A stretch of DNA of 64,000 nt from DAHUYF01 sp035509275 (GCA_035509275.1 DATJLU010000232.1:10505-74504), one strand, 5' to 3'; positions 44,814 through 54,227 are shown, counted from the stretch's first letter. Notes: generated by a model from the letters alone, not told the origin. A program made the numbers and translations.

Positions 44814-47231
44814 TCAGCGCGCGCGGAGCTCGAGCGGCCGCACCGAGCGCATCCGTTCTCGCAGCTCGTCGGTCGCGGCGGTGGCGTCGTGCTGATTGCG
44901 CAGGATGCGCGGCGTGAGCAGCACGAGCAGCTCGGTTCGGGCTTTCGTGTCGCTGCTCTGGCCGAAGAGAGAGCCGACCACGGGGATGTCCTTGAGGATG
45001 GGGATGCCGTTGTGATCGACCGTGCGATTGTCGAGGATGAGGCCGCCCAAGGCCACCGTTTCGCCATCCTCCACCGTCACCGAGGTGGTGATGCGACGCT
45101 GGCTGATCGTCGGTGAATTGATGGTGGACGAGGTCGTGGTCTCGACATCGCTCACGGATTGGTCGATGTCGAGGCTGACGAGGCCGCTGTTGTTGACGCG
45201 CGGCGTCACCTGCAGGATGACGCCGGTGCCGATATATTGCACGCTGTTGACGATGGGGGCGTTGGTGGTGATCGTGCTGATCGCGCTGGCGGTCACCGTG
45301 GGCACTTCGTCGCCGACCTGAAGATAGGCGGTCTGATGGTCGAGCACGACGAGATGCGGCGCGGATACGACATCGACATGGGTCACTTCGGACAGCGCGC
45401 TCAGCACGAGTTTTTCCTGCCCGCCGCCGAGCACGTAATTGAAGCCCGGGAAAGACGGCAGCACGTCGGCGGCCGTGCCGATGCCGGTCGCCGTGCCGCC
45501 GCCCGCCGGCGGCGCGGTGAGCTCGAACTTGTTCGAGGCATGGCTTAGGAACCATTGCACGCCGTATTGCAGCGTGTTGTTGAGCGTCACCTCGGCGATC
45601 GTCGCTTCGATCATGACTTGCAGCGGCACGACGTCGAGCTGGCGAATGACGCCTTCGATCATGCGATAGTCGCGCGGCTTGGCGTAGACGACGATGGCGT
45701 TGTTCTTCTCGTCGGCGACGACGCGGGCTTGCGGCAACGGCAGCTCGCCCTGAGCCTGGTTCGAATTGCCGAACGCGCCCTGAAGCGCTTCGGACAGCGA
45801 ACCCTGCTGCCCGCCCTGGCCGGCGCCTTGCCCCTGCGCCGCCGCCGAGGTCGCGCCGGAATTGGGCGCGGCGCCGGGCGCCCCCGGTTGGTTGACGGCA
45901 GCCGTGCCCAGACCGCTGACGCCGCCCATGCCGGTGGCGCCCTGTCCATAGCTGCCGGGCGCCTGTCCGGGAAGCCCGGTCCCTGGAGCGCCCGTCCCGA
46001 GCCCGCTCGTGCCGGGTGCGCCGAGCCCGTTCGCACCGGCGCCGTTCTGGCCCTGCCCCGTGGCGCCGATGGCGATGCCGTTGGTGCCGGGCGCGGTTTC
46101 CGGCTGCACCGTGCTGACGGAGCCGGAGCCGAGAAGCTTGGTCAGGACGGCGGCGACATCGGCGGCGCGGCTGTTCTGCACGCGGTATTCGAACATGCGC
46201 GGCGTCGTCTGGTCCTCGCCATAGTCGAAGCGGGTGATCCAGTCGCGCGCATCGCTGAGATATTGGCGCTGCCCGGCGATCACCAGGATGGCGTTGAGCC
46301 GGTCGACCGGCACGATGCGGACAAGGCCGGCGAGCGGTCCCGATGCGCCATCGCCGAAGATCGCCTCGAGCTCGGGCGCGACATCCTTCGCCTGAGCGAC
46401 GTGGAGCGGATAGAGCGCGAAGGACGTGCCGGCGAGCCAGTCCACGTCGAAGCGTCGAACGAGATCGGCGAGGCCGTCGAGATCGGCGGTCGGCGCCGCC
46501 ACGATCAAGACGTTGCGCGCGCCGGCGGTTTGCAGCGTGCTGCCCTGCGGCATCAGCGGATCGAGCACGCTCTTGATCTCGGAAGCGGAGACGAAGTTGA
46601 GCGGGATCACTCGGATGCCGTAGCCGGGTTGCCCGGCAAGGGGTGCGCTCAGCGTCGCGCGCGCCGCGTCCTGCATCGGCATGATGTGCCAGACGCCGTC
46701 GCTTTCGACCATGGCGAGCCCGCTCGCCGACAGGATGGATTCGAGCGTCGGCAGCACCGCTTCGCGCGGCAGCTTGTCGCTGGTTTGCGCCGTGATCTGG
46801 GCGTTCACCTTGGGATCGACGACATAGGCGAGGTGAAGCTGCTCGCCGAGAATTTCGCGCGCGACATCGCGCACATCGGCGCCGTTGAAGGAGAAGGTTA
46901 TCTCGCCGGAGGGCGAGGAGCGCACCCCGGTCGGCCGCAGCGTCGCTTCCGGCGCGACGAAAGAGCCGGTGCCGGGAACGACGACTTCACGCCCGCGTCT
47001 CGTCGCGGTGTCGCTGGGCGTATCGACGGGGACAGCAGGCGCCGGCGCTTGATTGGCGGAAAGCTGTACCGGTGCCGGCGAGGCCGATAGGCCGGCCTCG
47101 CGCGGGCGCGCGGCATCTCCCGCGGTCGGCGGCGTGCATCCCACGAGGAAGGCGAGCAAAAACGCGATGAGGACCGCAGGACAGCGCCGTAGCGGCTTCG
47201 GAACTGTCGTCCATTTGCTCTGCGCCGGCAT
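44814..47231 (-). CDS. gspD: Type II secretion outer-membrane secretin GspD
   Basis: 805 residues from ATG 47231 after GAGGAGG. Lipoprotein signal with lipobox LVGC, then N0 (FSFNGADVRDVAREILGEQL) and N1-N3 repeats, and the C-terminal secretin barrel (YLQVGDEVPTVTASAISTIT; ILDNRTVDHNGIPILKDIPV; RTELLVLLTPRILR). A Gly/Ala/Gln/Pro-rich insert of about 95 residues (encoded ~45770-46090) interrupts the N3 region. Lipobox suggests self-anchoring or pilotin-independent sorting. First gene of the two-gene gspD-gspK unit. Confidence 0.94.
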   Translation of the reverse strand: MPAQSKWTTVPKPLRRCPAVLIAFLLAFLVGCTPPTAGDAARPREAGLSASPAPVQLSANQAPAPAVPVDTPSDTATRRGREVVVPGTGSFVAPEATLRPTGVRSSPSGEITFSFNGADVRDVAREILGEQLHLAYVVDPKVNAQITAQTSDKLPREAVLPTLESILSASGLAMVESDGVWHIMPMQDAARATLSAPLAGQPGYGIRVIPLNFVSASEIKSVLDPLMPQGSTLQTAGARNVLIVAAPTADLDGLADLVRRFDVDWLAGTSFALYPLHVAQAKDVAPELEAIFGDGASGPLAGLVRIVPVDRLNAILVIAGQRQYLSDARDWITRFDYGEDQTTPRMFEYRVQNSRAADVAAVLTKLLGSGSVSTVQPETAPGTNGIAIGATGQGQNGAGANGLGAPGTSGLGTGAPGTGLPGQAPGSYGQGATGMGGVSGLGTAAVNQPGAPGAAPNSGATSAAAQGQGAGQGGQQGSLSEALQGAFGNSNQAQGELPLPQARVVADEKNNAIVVYAKPRDYRMIEGVIRQLDVVPLQVMIEATIAEVTLNNTLQYGVQWFLSHASNKFELTAPPAGGGTATGIGTAADVLPSFPGFNYVLGGGQEKLVLSALSEVTHVDVVSAPHLVVLDHQTAYLQVGDEVPTVTASAISTITTNAPIVNSVQYIGTGVILQVTPRVNNSGLVSLDIDQSVSDVETTTSSTINSPTISQRRITTSVTVEDGETVALGGLILDNRTVDHNGIPILKDIPVVGSLFGQSSDTKARTELLVLLTPRILRNQHDATAATDELRERMRSVRPLELRAR

Positions 47232-47336
47232 AATCACTGCCTCCTCACAGCCTCCCCGAGGCGCCGACCTCATCCCTGGCGGCCCTTGAAGCATCGACGC
47301 CGCGCCCGCGACTTCCGCCGACCCGATGATCCGCGG

Positions 47337-49256
47337 TCAGAAGTTGAAGGCTTCGGTCAAATCCGATATCGCCGGGCCGTTGATCGGAACGTAGGGATTG
47401 CTCGACGACGCTACCGGATTGGGAAGATTGTCGCGGCCGGTCGCGCTGACCGGAGGGACGCTCCAGTTCTTTTCGATGAATTTGATGAGCGAGACATGGT
47501 CGGAATAGTTATGGACCACGGTCCCGCCGGTTGAATAGGGCGAGACCACGATCAGCGGGATACGGGTGCCGTCACCGAAGAAGTCGAGCGGCTGCACATA
47601 GCCCGAATCGTAGTAGCCGCCGCCTTCATCGACGGTGATGAAGATGGCCGTGCCCGCCCAGATCTGCGGCTGCGCTTTCACCTCGTCGATGATGCGGCGG
47701 GTGAAGGCCTCGAAAATGCCGAATTTGGACGAGGCGGGGTGCCCGTCATTGAGGCCGCCGGGCTTGATGAAGACGACCGCGGGCAAGGTGTTGTTCTTCA
47801 CATCACGGTCGAAGTCGGGGAGATCGCCGATATGCTGTGCCCGCTGGTTCGGGTCGGTCATGATCGAGGTGGTGTACTGCAGGAAGTTGCAGATGTTGCA
47901 GTAGAGCGAGCCAAGCGGCGAGGTCGGGTTCCGGAGATAAGCGTCCCAATCCTCGCCGTAGTAGCGGAACGAGACATCCTTCTCGTTCAGCGCATCGCCG
48001 ATGGTCCGAACGCTCGACGGTGGAATGGCGAAGGTGTCCGTCGTGTCTACCGTGCCGTTGCCGACGTAGCCGGGACTATAGTTGTTGACGAGATAGTAGT
48101 GCCCGGAAGCGCATTCGGGGTTGGGCTTGTTGGGCAGCGCGCGGAGATAGTCGAGAATCGAAGAGACGCCGGGCTGCGAGCGGTCGGCACAATTGACGTA
48201 GGAGCCGCCGGCATAGCCGTCCTGGGCGTAGTAGTTGTTCGTGCCCGGCTGCGGGTTGGGGTTCTCGATCTGGTTCTGCGGCGGGGTCGTCGCGTTGCCC
48301 TTGCCGTCGCTGTAATACATCGCCTGGCCGGAGCCGAGCATGATGTGGTTGGCACCGGTGCCGCCCATCACCCCCTGATGATAATTGTCGCTGAGCGTGT
48401 AGGTGTCGGCGAGATATTTGAAATAGGGCATGTCACCGCGCGCGACATTGTAGAAGCCCATCGCCGTGGAACCTTCACCGGTGCTCTGGTCGGTGAAATT
48501 GGCCGGCTGCGGGTGGCCGTTGCTGCCGGCGCCGATGGTCACCTCGACCCAGGGGAAGAGATCGGCAAGGCAGCCGCTCGGATTCTGCGGCGTGGCGTGG
48601 CTCACGCTGCAATCCAGCTGCTGCCACATCTGGAAGAAGCGATGCACCGGGTTCGAGGCGTAATCATCGTAGGCAATGTCGGGCGTAAGCTGATAGGGAC
48701 CGTTCGCCAGCTTCGTCGCGTTCGGCAGCCGCGTGTCGACGGAACGCCGCGGCAGGCCGGTCGCGCCGGTGAGAAGTAAGGTCTGGTCCTCCGGCGACAG
48801 GCCGGTATCCACGGACGCCAGAGCCGCGGTCGTGAACGGCGGCGCGGTCGTGCTTGGCGCTTGCGGCGCACTGTCGGTCATGAGCGGCGGCAGGAGGCGA
48901 TAGGGCGTCTTGACCGTGGGCGCCGACTGATAGCTCTGCCTGACCTGCGCCTCACTCTGAGCCGCTGTCGAGAAGTTCGGCCCGGGCGAGCCGTCGACCG
49001 TGACGATGCCCTCGGAGAGCAGATTCATGACGGTCTGACCCGGCTTCGGCACATACGTGGCGAAGAGGTGGTCGAAGGTGCGATTCTCGCCGAGGATCAC
49101 GATCACATGCTTGATCGGGGTCGTCGTGTTGTTGTCGCCGCTCCCCGCCCAGGCGCTCGCCGGTGCGCCGAGACTGGTCATCAGAGCCACCAGCGAAACA
49201 CAAGTCAGGCCCAGGCGCGGCGAGACAGCCCTCAGCATCTGCCCCCCATTTTTCAT
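47337..49256 (-). CDS. Secreted phosphoesterase (phospholipase C / acid phosphatase AcpA family)
   Basis: 639 residues, alkaline-phosphatase superfamily phosphoesterase. Sec signal peptide (LTCVSLVALMTSLGAPASAWA). Opening KHVIVILGENRTFDHLFATY carries the metal-binding Glu/Asn and nucleophile Thr region; MGGTGANHIMLGSGQAMYYS, FIKPGGLNDGHPASSKFG and FITVDEGGGYYDSG supply further metal ligands. An in-frame ATG at 49238 is an alternative start. Transcribed toward and just after gspD, so it is a strong candidate substrate of the type II system. Likely role: phosphate scavenging or lipid cleavage outside the cell. Confidence 0.88.
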   Translation of the reverse strand: MKNGGQMLRAVSPRLGLTCVSLVALMTSLGAPASAWAGSGDNNTTTPIKHVIVILGENRTFDHLFATYVPKPGQTVMNLLSEGIVTVDGSPGPNFSTAAQSEAQVRQSYQSAPTVKTPYRLLPPLMTDSAPQAPSTTAPPFTTAALASVDTGLSPEDQTLLLTGATGLPRRSVDTRLPNATKLANGPYQLTPDIAYDDYASNPVHRFFQMWQQLDCSVSHATPQNPSGCLADLFPWVEVTIGAGSNGHPQPANFTDQSTGEGSTAMGFYNVARGDMPYFKYLADTYTLSDNYHQGVMGGTGANHIMLGSGQAMYYSDGKGNATTPPQNQIENPNPQPGTNNYYAQDGYAGGSYVNCADRSQPGVSSILDYLRALPNKPNPECASGHYYLVNNYSPGYVGNGTVDTTDTFAIPPSSVRTIGDALNEKDVSFRYYGEDWDAYLRNPTSPLGSLYCNICNFLQYTTSIMTDPNQRAQHIGDLPDFDRDVKNNTLPAVVFIKPGGLNDGHPASSKFGIFEAFTRRIIDEVKAQPQIWAGTAIFITVDEGGGYYDSGYVQPLDFFGDGTRIPLIVVSPYSTGGTVVHNYSDHVSLIKFIEKNWSVPPVSATGRDNLPNPVASSSNPYVPINGPAISDLTEAFNF

Positions 49257-49536
49257 CTACCCCCACTTTCATTGAGATCCCGCAGGCGTGAGTCCGGCAT
49301 GATGAGCGATCGACGTTACATCTCGGTGGCGCGCCTCCATGTTTCGTGCGACGAGCGCGGAAAAACCGTTACGACAAAATCTGCGGTGGCGGAACCCGGA
49401 CACTTCGTCCGCTTTCGGCACGTCCTCCTCGATCAATGGTTTCGCAAGCGCGCGCCAACACGCGCGTAAACGTCGCGCTCGCGTGATCGGCGAGCCAGGC
49501 CGCGAAGGATCGCGTCATCGGCTCGCGCGCCCGCCC

Positions 49537-49935
49537 TCAGCCGCCCGGCTTATCCTTGTCCATTTCGTCGAACACGGCCCGCGCATGGGCGAAGGCGGTG
49601 TTGGCCGCCGGCACGCCGGCATAGACCGCGGTGTGCATCAGCACTTCCTTCACCTCGTCGCGGCTGACCCCGGTATTTGCGGTGGCGCGGAAATGGAGCT
49701 TCAGCTCCTCTTCCTGACCTAGCGCCGTGAGCAGGGCGATCGTCAACATGCTGCGCGTCTTGCGGTCGAGACCGGGCCTCGTCCAGATGTCGCCCCAGGC
49801 ATATTGCGTGATGAAGGTCTGCCAATCCTCGGTGAGCTTGTTGGCGCGCTGGCGCGAGCGCTCGACATGAGCGCGGCCCAGCACGGCCGTGCGCACCGCG
49901 AGGCCGCGCTCGAACAATTCGGCGATCATACCCAT
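49537..49935 (-). CDS. pcaC: 4-carboxymuconolactone decarboxylase
   Basis: 132 residues, AhpD-like fold. Converts 4-carboxymuconolactone (the PcaB product) to the enol-lactone. Typical core GLDRKTRSMLTIALLTALGQ with EELKLHFRATANTGVSRDEV and EVLMHTAVYAGVPAANTAFA. Start ATG 49935 after AGGAGGGG; ATG 49929 is also possible. It lies 15 kb from pcaHGB, 47 bases downstream of an acyl-CoA ligase gene on the same strand. A general carboxymuconolactone-decarboxylase-family peroxidase is less likely because the CXXC redox pair is missing. Confidence 0.85.
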   Translation of the reverse strand: MGMIAELFERGLAVRTAVLGRAHVERSRQRANKLTEDWQTFITQYAWGDIWTRPGLDRKTRSMLTIALLTALGQEEELKLHFRATANTGVSRDEVKEVLMHTAVYAGVPAANTAFAHARAVFDEMDKDKPGG

Positions 49936-49982
49936 GATACCCCTCCTCCTGCTTCATGCCTTTGCCGCCGGCGCGCGGCGGC

Positions 49983-51548
49983 TCAGTTCACCTGGCGCTC
50001 GCGGCCGCGCCAATAGGGCTTGCGCAGCTCGCGCTTCAGGATCTTGCCCGCGGGATTGCGCGGCAGCGCGTCGACGAAATCGACCGAGCGCGGCACCTTG
50101 TAGCCGGCGATGCGCTGGCGCGCATAGTCGATGAGCTCGGCCGCCGCGACCGAAGCTCCCGGCCGCTTGACGACGATCGCTTTCACCGCCTCGCCCCATT
50201 GCGCGTCGGGAACGCCGATCACCGCCACATCGGCGATGGCGGGGTGGCCAAACAGCGCGCTCTCGACCTCGGCGGGATAGATGTTCTCGCCGCCGGAGAC
50301 GATCATGTCCTTCACCCGGTCATAGATATAGAGGTAGCCGTCCCGGTCGAGATAGCCGGCATCGCCGGTGTGGAACCAGCCGTCGCGGATCGCGCGCCGC
50401 GTCGCCTCCTCCAGATTCCAATAGCCCCGCATCACCTGCGGCGTGCGGCAGATCACCTCGCCGATCTCGCCCGGCGGCAGCGCCTTGCCCGCGGCATCGA
50501 CCACCTTGAGCTCGACCCCCTCCATCGCCTTGCCGCAGGATTTCATGCGCTCGATACCGTGCTCGCCATGATCTTCGGGCGGCAGATAGGTGATGCCGCC
50601 GGTGGTCTCGGTGAGGCCGTAGAGCTGCGCCAGGGCGCAGCCGAAGGTCTTCACCGCGTTTCGCAGCAGGTCGAGCGGCGCCGGCGAGGCGCCATAGACG
50701 ACGAGCTCGAGCGAGGAGAAATCGGTCTCGCGGCATTGCGGTGCCTGCAGCAGGAACAGCATCATCGCCGGCACGAAGAGCGCCTTGGTGATGCGCTGCC
50801 GCTCGATGATGCGGAGGATCGCCGCCGGATCGAAATCGCGCGTCAACACATTCTCGATACCGCGATAGAGTCCGACCAGCGCCCAGCCGCTGCCGCCGAT
50901 ATGGAAGAGCGGCAGGCAGACGAGGTTGACGTCGCGCTCATGCCACGCACCCCATTGCCGCAACGCGCCGGGCAGCAGCTGCAGAAAATTGTCATGACTG
51001 AGCTGTGCGCCTTTGGGATGGCCGGTGGTGCCGCTCGTATAGAGCTGGATGGCGCAATCGCCGCCGCGGATGGGGAGCGCGGGATCGCTCGTCTTCTGCT
51101 GTTCCCGCCAGAGCCGATAGTCCGGCCAGACCGGATGATTTCCGTCGAGCGCGACGATGCGGCGCACCGATGTGAGCTCACCCGCCACTTTCTCCACGAG
51201 CGGATAGAAATCCGCGCCGACGAAAAGCAGCTCGGCTTTGGCATCGTTGATGACGAAAGCGGCTTCGGGCGGCGCCAGGCGGAAATTGACCGGCACCAGC
51301 ACCGCATTGGCCTTGGCCGCGCCGAACCACAGCTCGAAGAAGGCGGGTCCGTTCTTGGCGAGAACGGCGACCCGCGCCTGCGGTGCGATGCCGGCGGCGA
51401 TCAGCCCTTGCGCGACCGCACTCGCGCGCCGGTCGAGATCGCGATAGGTGATCGCCTTCCCCTCGAAGCGCAGAGCGGCCTGCTCCGGGCGCGTCCCGGC
51501 ATGGTGACGGGTCACGTCGGCGACCGTCGGAATGTCGGCGGGTGGCAT
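49983..51548 (-). CDS. AMP-forming acyl-CoA synthetase (fatty acid/aromatic acid CoA ligase)
   Basis: 521 residues from ATG 51548, which follows GGGAGG; an in-frame ATG at 51599 adds 17 polar residues. P-loop LYTSGTTGHPKGAQLSH, hinge motif GWFHTGDAGYLDRDGYLYIY with DRVKDMIVSGGENIYPAEVE, and catalytic Lys in PRNPAGKILKRELR. All key residues present. Followed by pcaC in the same direction, so an aromatic or dicarboxylic acid substrate is possible; a fatty acid is equally compatible. Confidence 0.88.
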   Translation of the reverse strand: MPPADIPTVADVTRHHAGTRPEQAALRFEGKAITYRDLDRRASAVAQGLIAAGIAPQARVAVLAKNGPAFFELWFGAAKANAVLVPVNFRLAPPEAAFVINDAKAELLFVGADFYPLVEKVAGELTSVRRIVALDGNHPVWPDYRLWREQQKTSDPALPIRGGDCAIQLYTSGTTGHPKGAQLSHDNFLQLLPGALRQWGAWHERDVNLVCLPLFHIGGSGWALVGLYRGIENVLTRDFDPAAILRIIERQRITKALFVPAMMLFLLQAPQCRETDFSSLELVVYGASPAPLDLLRNAVKTFGCALAQLYGLTETTGGITYLPPEDHGEHGIERMKSCGKAMEGVELKVVDAAGKALPPGEIGEVICRTPQVMRGYWNLEEATRRAIRDGWFHTGDAGYLDRDGYLYIYDRVKDMIVSGGENIYPAEVESALFGHPAIADVAVIGVPDAQWGEAVKAIVVKRPGASVAAAELIDYARQRIAGYKVPRSVDFVDALPRNPAGKILKRELRKPYWRGRERQVN

Positions 51549-51711
51549 GGCGGCGTGGTCCTCCCTTGCAAGTTTTCTGGCTTGCGATTTTTCCGCCATT
51601 CTAGTGAGAGCGCGCGGCGACCTCCATGGGGATCGAGCCCCGTCGCGGCGGAACGGACGCGCGCCATCAATTATCGGCTACTATCCCCGCAAAACCTGGG
51701 AGGAGACGCCG

Positions 51712-52395
51712 ATGAACGCCGCCGATCGACCCGCCGCTGCCGCGCCCGGCATGCTCGCGGTGTGGACCGATATCGACCCCGCCCTCGAGGCCGATTTCAA
51801 CGAGTGGTATTGGCGCGAGCATCTGCCGGAGCGCGTCGCCATACCGGGCTTTCGCTGGGGCCGGCGCTATCGCGCGCTTTCGGGCGAGCCGCACTATTTC
51901 GCCTGCTACGAGCTGGACGGGATCGAGACCCTGGCCTCGCCCGCCTACCTCGCGCGGCTCAACCAGCCGACGCCGTGGACCGCGCGGGTGATGCGGGGCT
52001 TCCACAACACGGTACGCGCCGGCTTCGAGATTGCCGCGAGCCGCGGCGAGGTGTCCGGGGCGGTGCTTCTGAGCCTTCGCTTCTCGCCTCGCCCCGACAA
52101 GACCGCCGAGCTCGACAGCCATGTGCGCGAGAGCCTCCTGCCGGCGCTGCAGGCCCGTCCCGGCATCGTCCGCGCGCAACACTGGCGGGCGCGGGCGATC
52201 GCTGCGCCGCAGACCGTCGAGGCACGCCTGCGCCGCAGCGCCGATACGAGCGCGGACGGCGCCGTCATCATCGAGGCGGCCACGACCGAAGACCTCGCCG
52301 CGGCCGAGAGCGACCTCGCCGCCTCGCCCCTGGCGGGCTGGTCGGCGACGCCGATCATCGCTGCGACCTATGGTTTCCTCTGCTCCCTGGGTTAG
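51712..52395 (+). CDS. Conserved protein with two ferredoxin-like (ABM/EthD-like) halves
   Basis: 227 residues, start ATG 51712 after GGGAGGAG. The first half contains ALEADFNEWYWREHLPERVA and GFRWGRRYRAL, the wording of a family of small alpha/beta-barrel proteins (DUF4286-like) often found near acid catabolism genes. The second half (~115-225) repeats the pattern more loosely (LDSHVRESLLPALQARPGIV). No cofactor motif. Divergent from the acyl-CoA ligase gene, with 163 bases between starts, so it may share its promoter region. Function unknown. Confidence 0.72.
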   Translation: MNAADRPAAAAPGMLAVWTDIDPALEADFNEWYWREHLPERVAIPGFRWGRRYRALSGEPHYFACYELDGIETLASPAYLARLNQPTPWTARVMRGFHNTVRAGFEIAASRGEVSGAVLLSLRFSPRPDKTAELDSHVRESLLPALQARPGIVRAQHWRARAIAAPQTVEARLRRSADTSADGAVIIEAATTEDLAAAESDLAASPLAGWSATPIIAATYGFLCSLG

Positions 52396-52454
52396 AGGCG
52401 GCCCCGGCGCCGGGAGCGACCTACGCCTCTGGTGTACACCGGGGACATTTTTTT
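52395..52454 (+). terminator. Predicted intrinsic terminator after the 51712 gene
   Basis: GAGGCG (52395-52400) pairs with CGCCTC (52424-52429), enclosing the palindrome CCCGGCGCCGGG; CCCCGG can alternatively pair with CCGGGG at 52439-52444. A run of seven T (52448-52454) follows, the best T tract seen in this window. It begins at the last base of the TAG stop. The 10-bp palindrome GGTGTACACC lies inside. Confidence 0.55.
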
Positions 52455-52605
52455 GCGCGACGCCCCCGGCGCAGGGCGCGGCGTGTTGCACGTGAAACAC
52501 CCTGCACGATGTCAAAGAGCGCGGTCGCGCGATCGTACCATTGCACCCCTCACGGAGGCGCCTTTGCATGAGCGGCGCTAACGCTGCTCCGACAGGAACC
52601 AGGAA

Positions 52606-52686
52606 AAGGGTCACCACGCAGGCACGGAGATCACGGAGAAGAGAAGGGTCGCGCGCTGCGCGCGCCAAATACGAAAGCTCCGTGCC
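52606..52686. repeat. Structured intergenic repeat with CACGGAG units
   Basis: GTCACCACGCAGGCACGGAG followed by ATCACGGAGAAGAG resembles a dispersed bacterial repeat (CACCACG-AGGCACG-AGACACG-AG). GGCACGGAG (52621-52629) has its exact inverse CTCCGTGCC at 52678-52686, and GCGCGC-TG-CGCGCGC makes an inner hairpin near 52651-52665. A 44-codon frame across it (from 52569) has the usual spurious repeat translation. The rest of the gap 52396-52859 holds the terminator above and nothing else I can support. Confidence 0.5.
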
Positions 52687-52859
52687 ACCACCAACGTATT
52701 GAGAGCCGTCATTGCCTTCCCGGATTTGGGAAAGGCATTCCCGGCGTTTGCGGCTACCGGACGACACGGCGTTCGCATAGCCTATCTACAGCAAAAGGCG
52801 GTTGCAGGGAGAAGGCGACCGCGGCGAAACCATCTGGGCACGCGCCGGAGGCGATTGTC

Positions 52860-53297
52860 ATGTCCCAATCAGATCAGAGTGATGCTGGACTCAAGTTGGT
52901 GGTGACGAACACCATCATCGTTCGCGACATTCAGCGCTCCGTGGCTTTCTATCGTGATGTCCTTGGCGCGACGGTGCTGCGCGAGGGCGAGCCGACGTTT
53001 CTCAGGCTCGGCAATATCTGGCTCACCATCAATGGCGGCGGCGGGCCGACCGACGACAAGCCTGAAGTCCTCGCTGCGCCGCCGCGCGATGCAAACCTTC
53101 TGAGCCTCTTTCTGAACCTTCGCGTCACTGACATCAGGCGCTACCACGCGCTTTGGTCATCGCGCGGGGCGAAATTCATCACCGAGCCCAAAGTCCACGC
53201 CACGGAATTGCGGTGTTACATGCGCGATCCGGATGGCTACCTCATCGAAGTCGGACAAACCACCATGACCGCAGGGCCACTGGACTTGTACGCGTAG
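52860..53297 (+). CDS. VOC-family (glyoxalase/bleomycin-resistance type) protein
   Basis: 145 residues, a single VOC module pair: TNTIIVRDIQRSVAFYRDVL (first beta-alpha-beta), FLRLGNIWLTINGGGG, LFLNLRVTDIRRYHALWSSR and RCYMRDPDGYLIEVGQTT, where the final Glu is the usual metal ligand. No signal peptide. Could be a glyoxalase, a fosfomycin/bleomycin-type resistance protein or a small catabolic isomerase; nothing nearby decides. Its last 61 bases overlap a minus-strand membrane-protein gene. Confidence 0.8.
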   Translation: MSQSDQSDAGLKLVVTNTIIVRDIQRSVAFYRDVLGATVLREGEPTFLRLGNIWLTINGGGGPTDDKPEVLAAPPRDANLLSLFLNLRVTDIRRYHALWSSRGAKFITEPKVHATELRCYMRDPDGYLIEVGQTTMTAGPLDLYA

Positions 53298-53599
53298 GGC
53301 TTGGCGAGAGAGGAGTGGCTAGCGGCGATGGCGCTGCAAGCCGACGGGTCTGTCAGCGCTGCGGTACAATCACTATCGTACGGTGTCCCAAGGCCATCTC
53401 GTCTTTCGCAGCTCGTTTGATTTTCCTGCTCGATCGCTGCGTTCACCTGGCGCTCAATCTCCGCCTGCCCGCCCCCATAGAAAATCAGAACCACGAGGGC
53501 AACGTACAACAACGTCAAAAGGTAGAAGAACAGTTCACCAACCCACTCAATCACCAAGGTAAAAACGGAACGCCATACCACTGGATAGGCGGCTGACAC
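53237..53599 (-). CDS. Small single-span membrane protein, unknown
   Basis: 120 residues from GTG 53599, which follows GGGAGGAG, a strong ribosome site that supports a real gene; the frame continues to 53650 without one. A hydrophobic span (ELFFYLLTLLYVALVVLIFY, residues ~18-37) follows a short Trp-containing N-terminus, then a soluble tail with four cysteines (TSCERRDG, SDCTAALTDPSACSAIAAS, VVCPTSMR), which could form disulfides if outside. The 3' end overlaps the VOC gene on the other strand by 61 bases; the true end could be affected. No family recognised. Confidence 0.5.
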   Translation of the reverse strand: MSAAYPVVWRSVFTLVIEWVGELFFYLLTLLYVALVVLIFYGGGQAEIERQVNAAIEQENQTSCERRDGLGTPYDSDCTAALTDPSACSAIAASHSSLAKPYAYKSSGPAVMVVCPTSMR

Positions 53600-53677
53600 G
53601 GTCTCCTCCCGCGAATGTCGCCAGATTGTGCGGCTGTCCAATGGGTGCACGGAGCCTGGTAAAAGTCCCTGAGCGAG

Positions 53678-54169
53678 CTACTTCACGCGCTTCCAATGAA
53701 GTTCACTTCTGCCGCCGAACGAATTAAATGCGGTCCACGTCTGCTCGTCTCCCGCAAATGACATGATCGTTCGCTTCTGATCGGTTCCGACCCAGCTCGG
53801 CCACATGCCCCCTTCGACGTGCTGGATAATCATCCCGTCCGTTATCGAGTATGTGCCAAAGAAAGCGATGCTTCCGCGTACGATTGCTTCGTTTTCCTTG
53901 GCCGTGCCTTGCATCCGGTTGTTGGATGCGAACCTCGGAAGGTCGGGGCGCGAGATAACGATCGCGAAGCGACCATTGCTGTCGAATATCGCGATGCCCT
54001 GCGGATTTGGGCCAAACGGTTGAAACCTACGGCCGTCCGGAGTGGCGCTGTTATCCGATTCGAGTGCCCAGGCCCCGACCAAATCCTTGGCGGTTTGGGC
54101 GACAGCACCGGGAACAGCAATCACCAGGGATGCGGCGGCAGCCACAGCGACCGTGATTAGATGCCTCAT
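53678..54169 (-). CDS. Secreted lipocalin-like domain protein
   Basis: 163 residues from ATG 54169 with a Sec signal peptide (VAVAAAASLVIAVPGAVAQ). The mature protein begins TAKDLVGAWALES and contains GPNPQGIAIFDSNGRFAIVI and FGTYSITDGMIIQHVEGGMW, the pattern of lipocalin-like small beta-barrels, which often carry or sense hydrophobic ligands. ORF extends upstream to 54292 but without a ribosome site. Same strand as the cupin gene, 58 bases downstream of it. Confidence 0.75.
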   Translation of the reverse strand: MRHLITVAVAAAASLVIAVPGAVAQTAKDLVGAWALESDNSATPDGRRFQPFGPNPQGIAIFDSNGRFAIVISRPDLPRFASNNRMQGTAKENEAIVRGSIAFFGTYSITDGMIIQHVEGGMWPSWVGTDQKRTIMSFAGDEQTWTAFNSFGGRSELHWKRVK

Positions 54170-54227
54170 TGCAATCCTCGCTTGATGGTGACAATCACGA
54201 ACGATCAAAAGCCGGCGGTCATTTGCA

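Noticed and set aside
52569..52703. 44-codon plus-strand frame in the repeat region
   Set aside because: Arg-rich translation of the CACGGAG repeat with no ribosome site.
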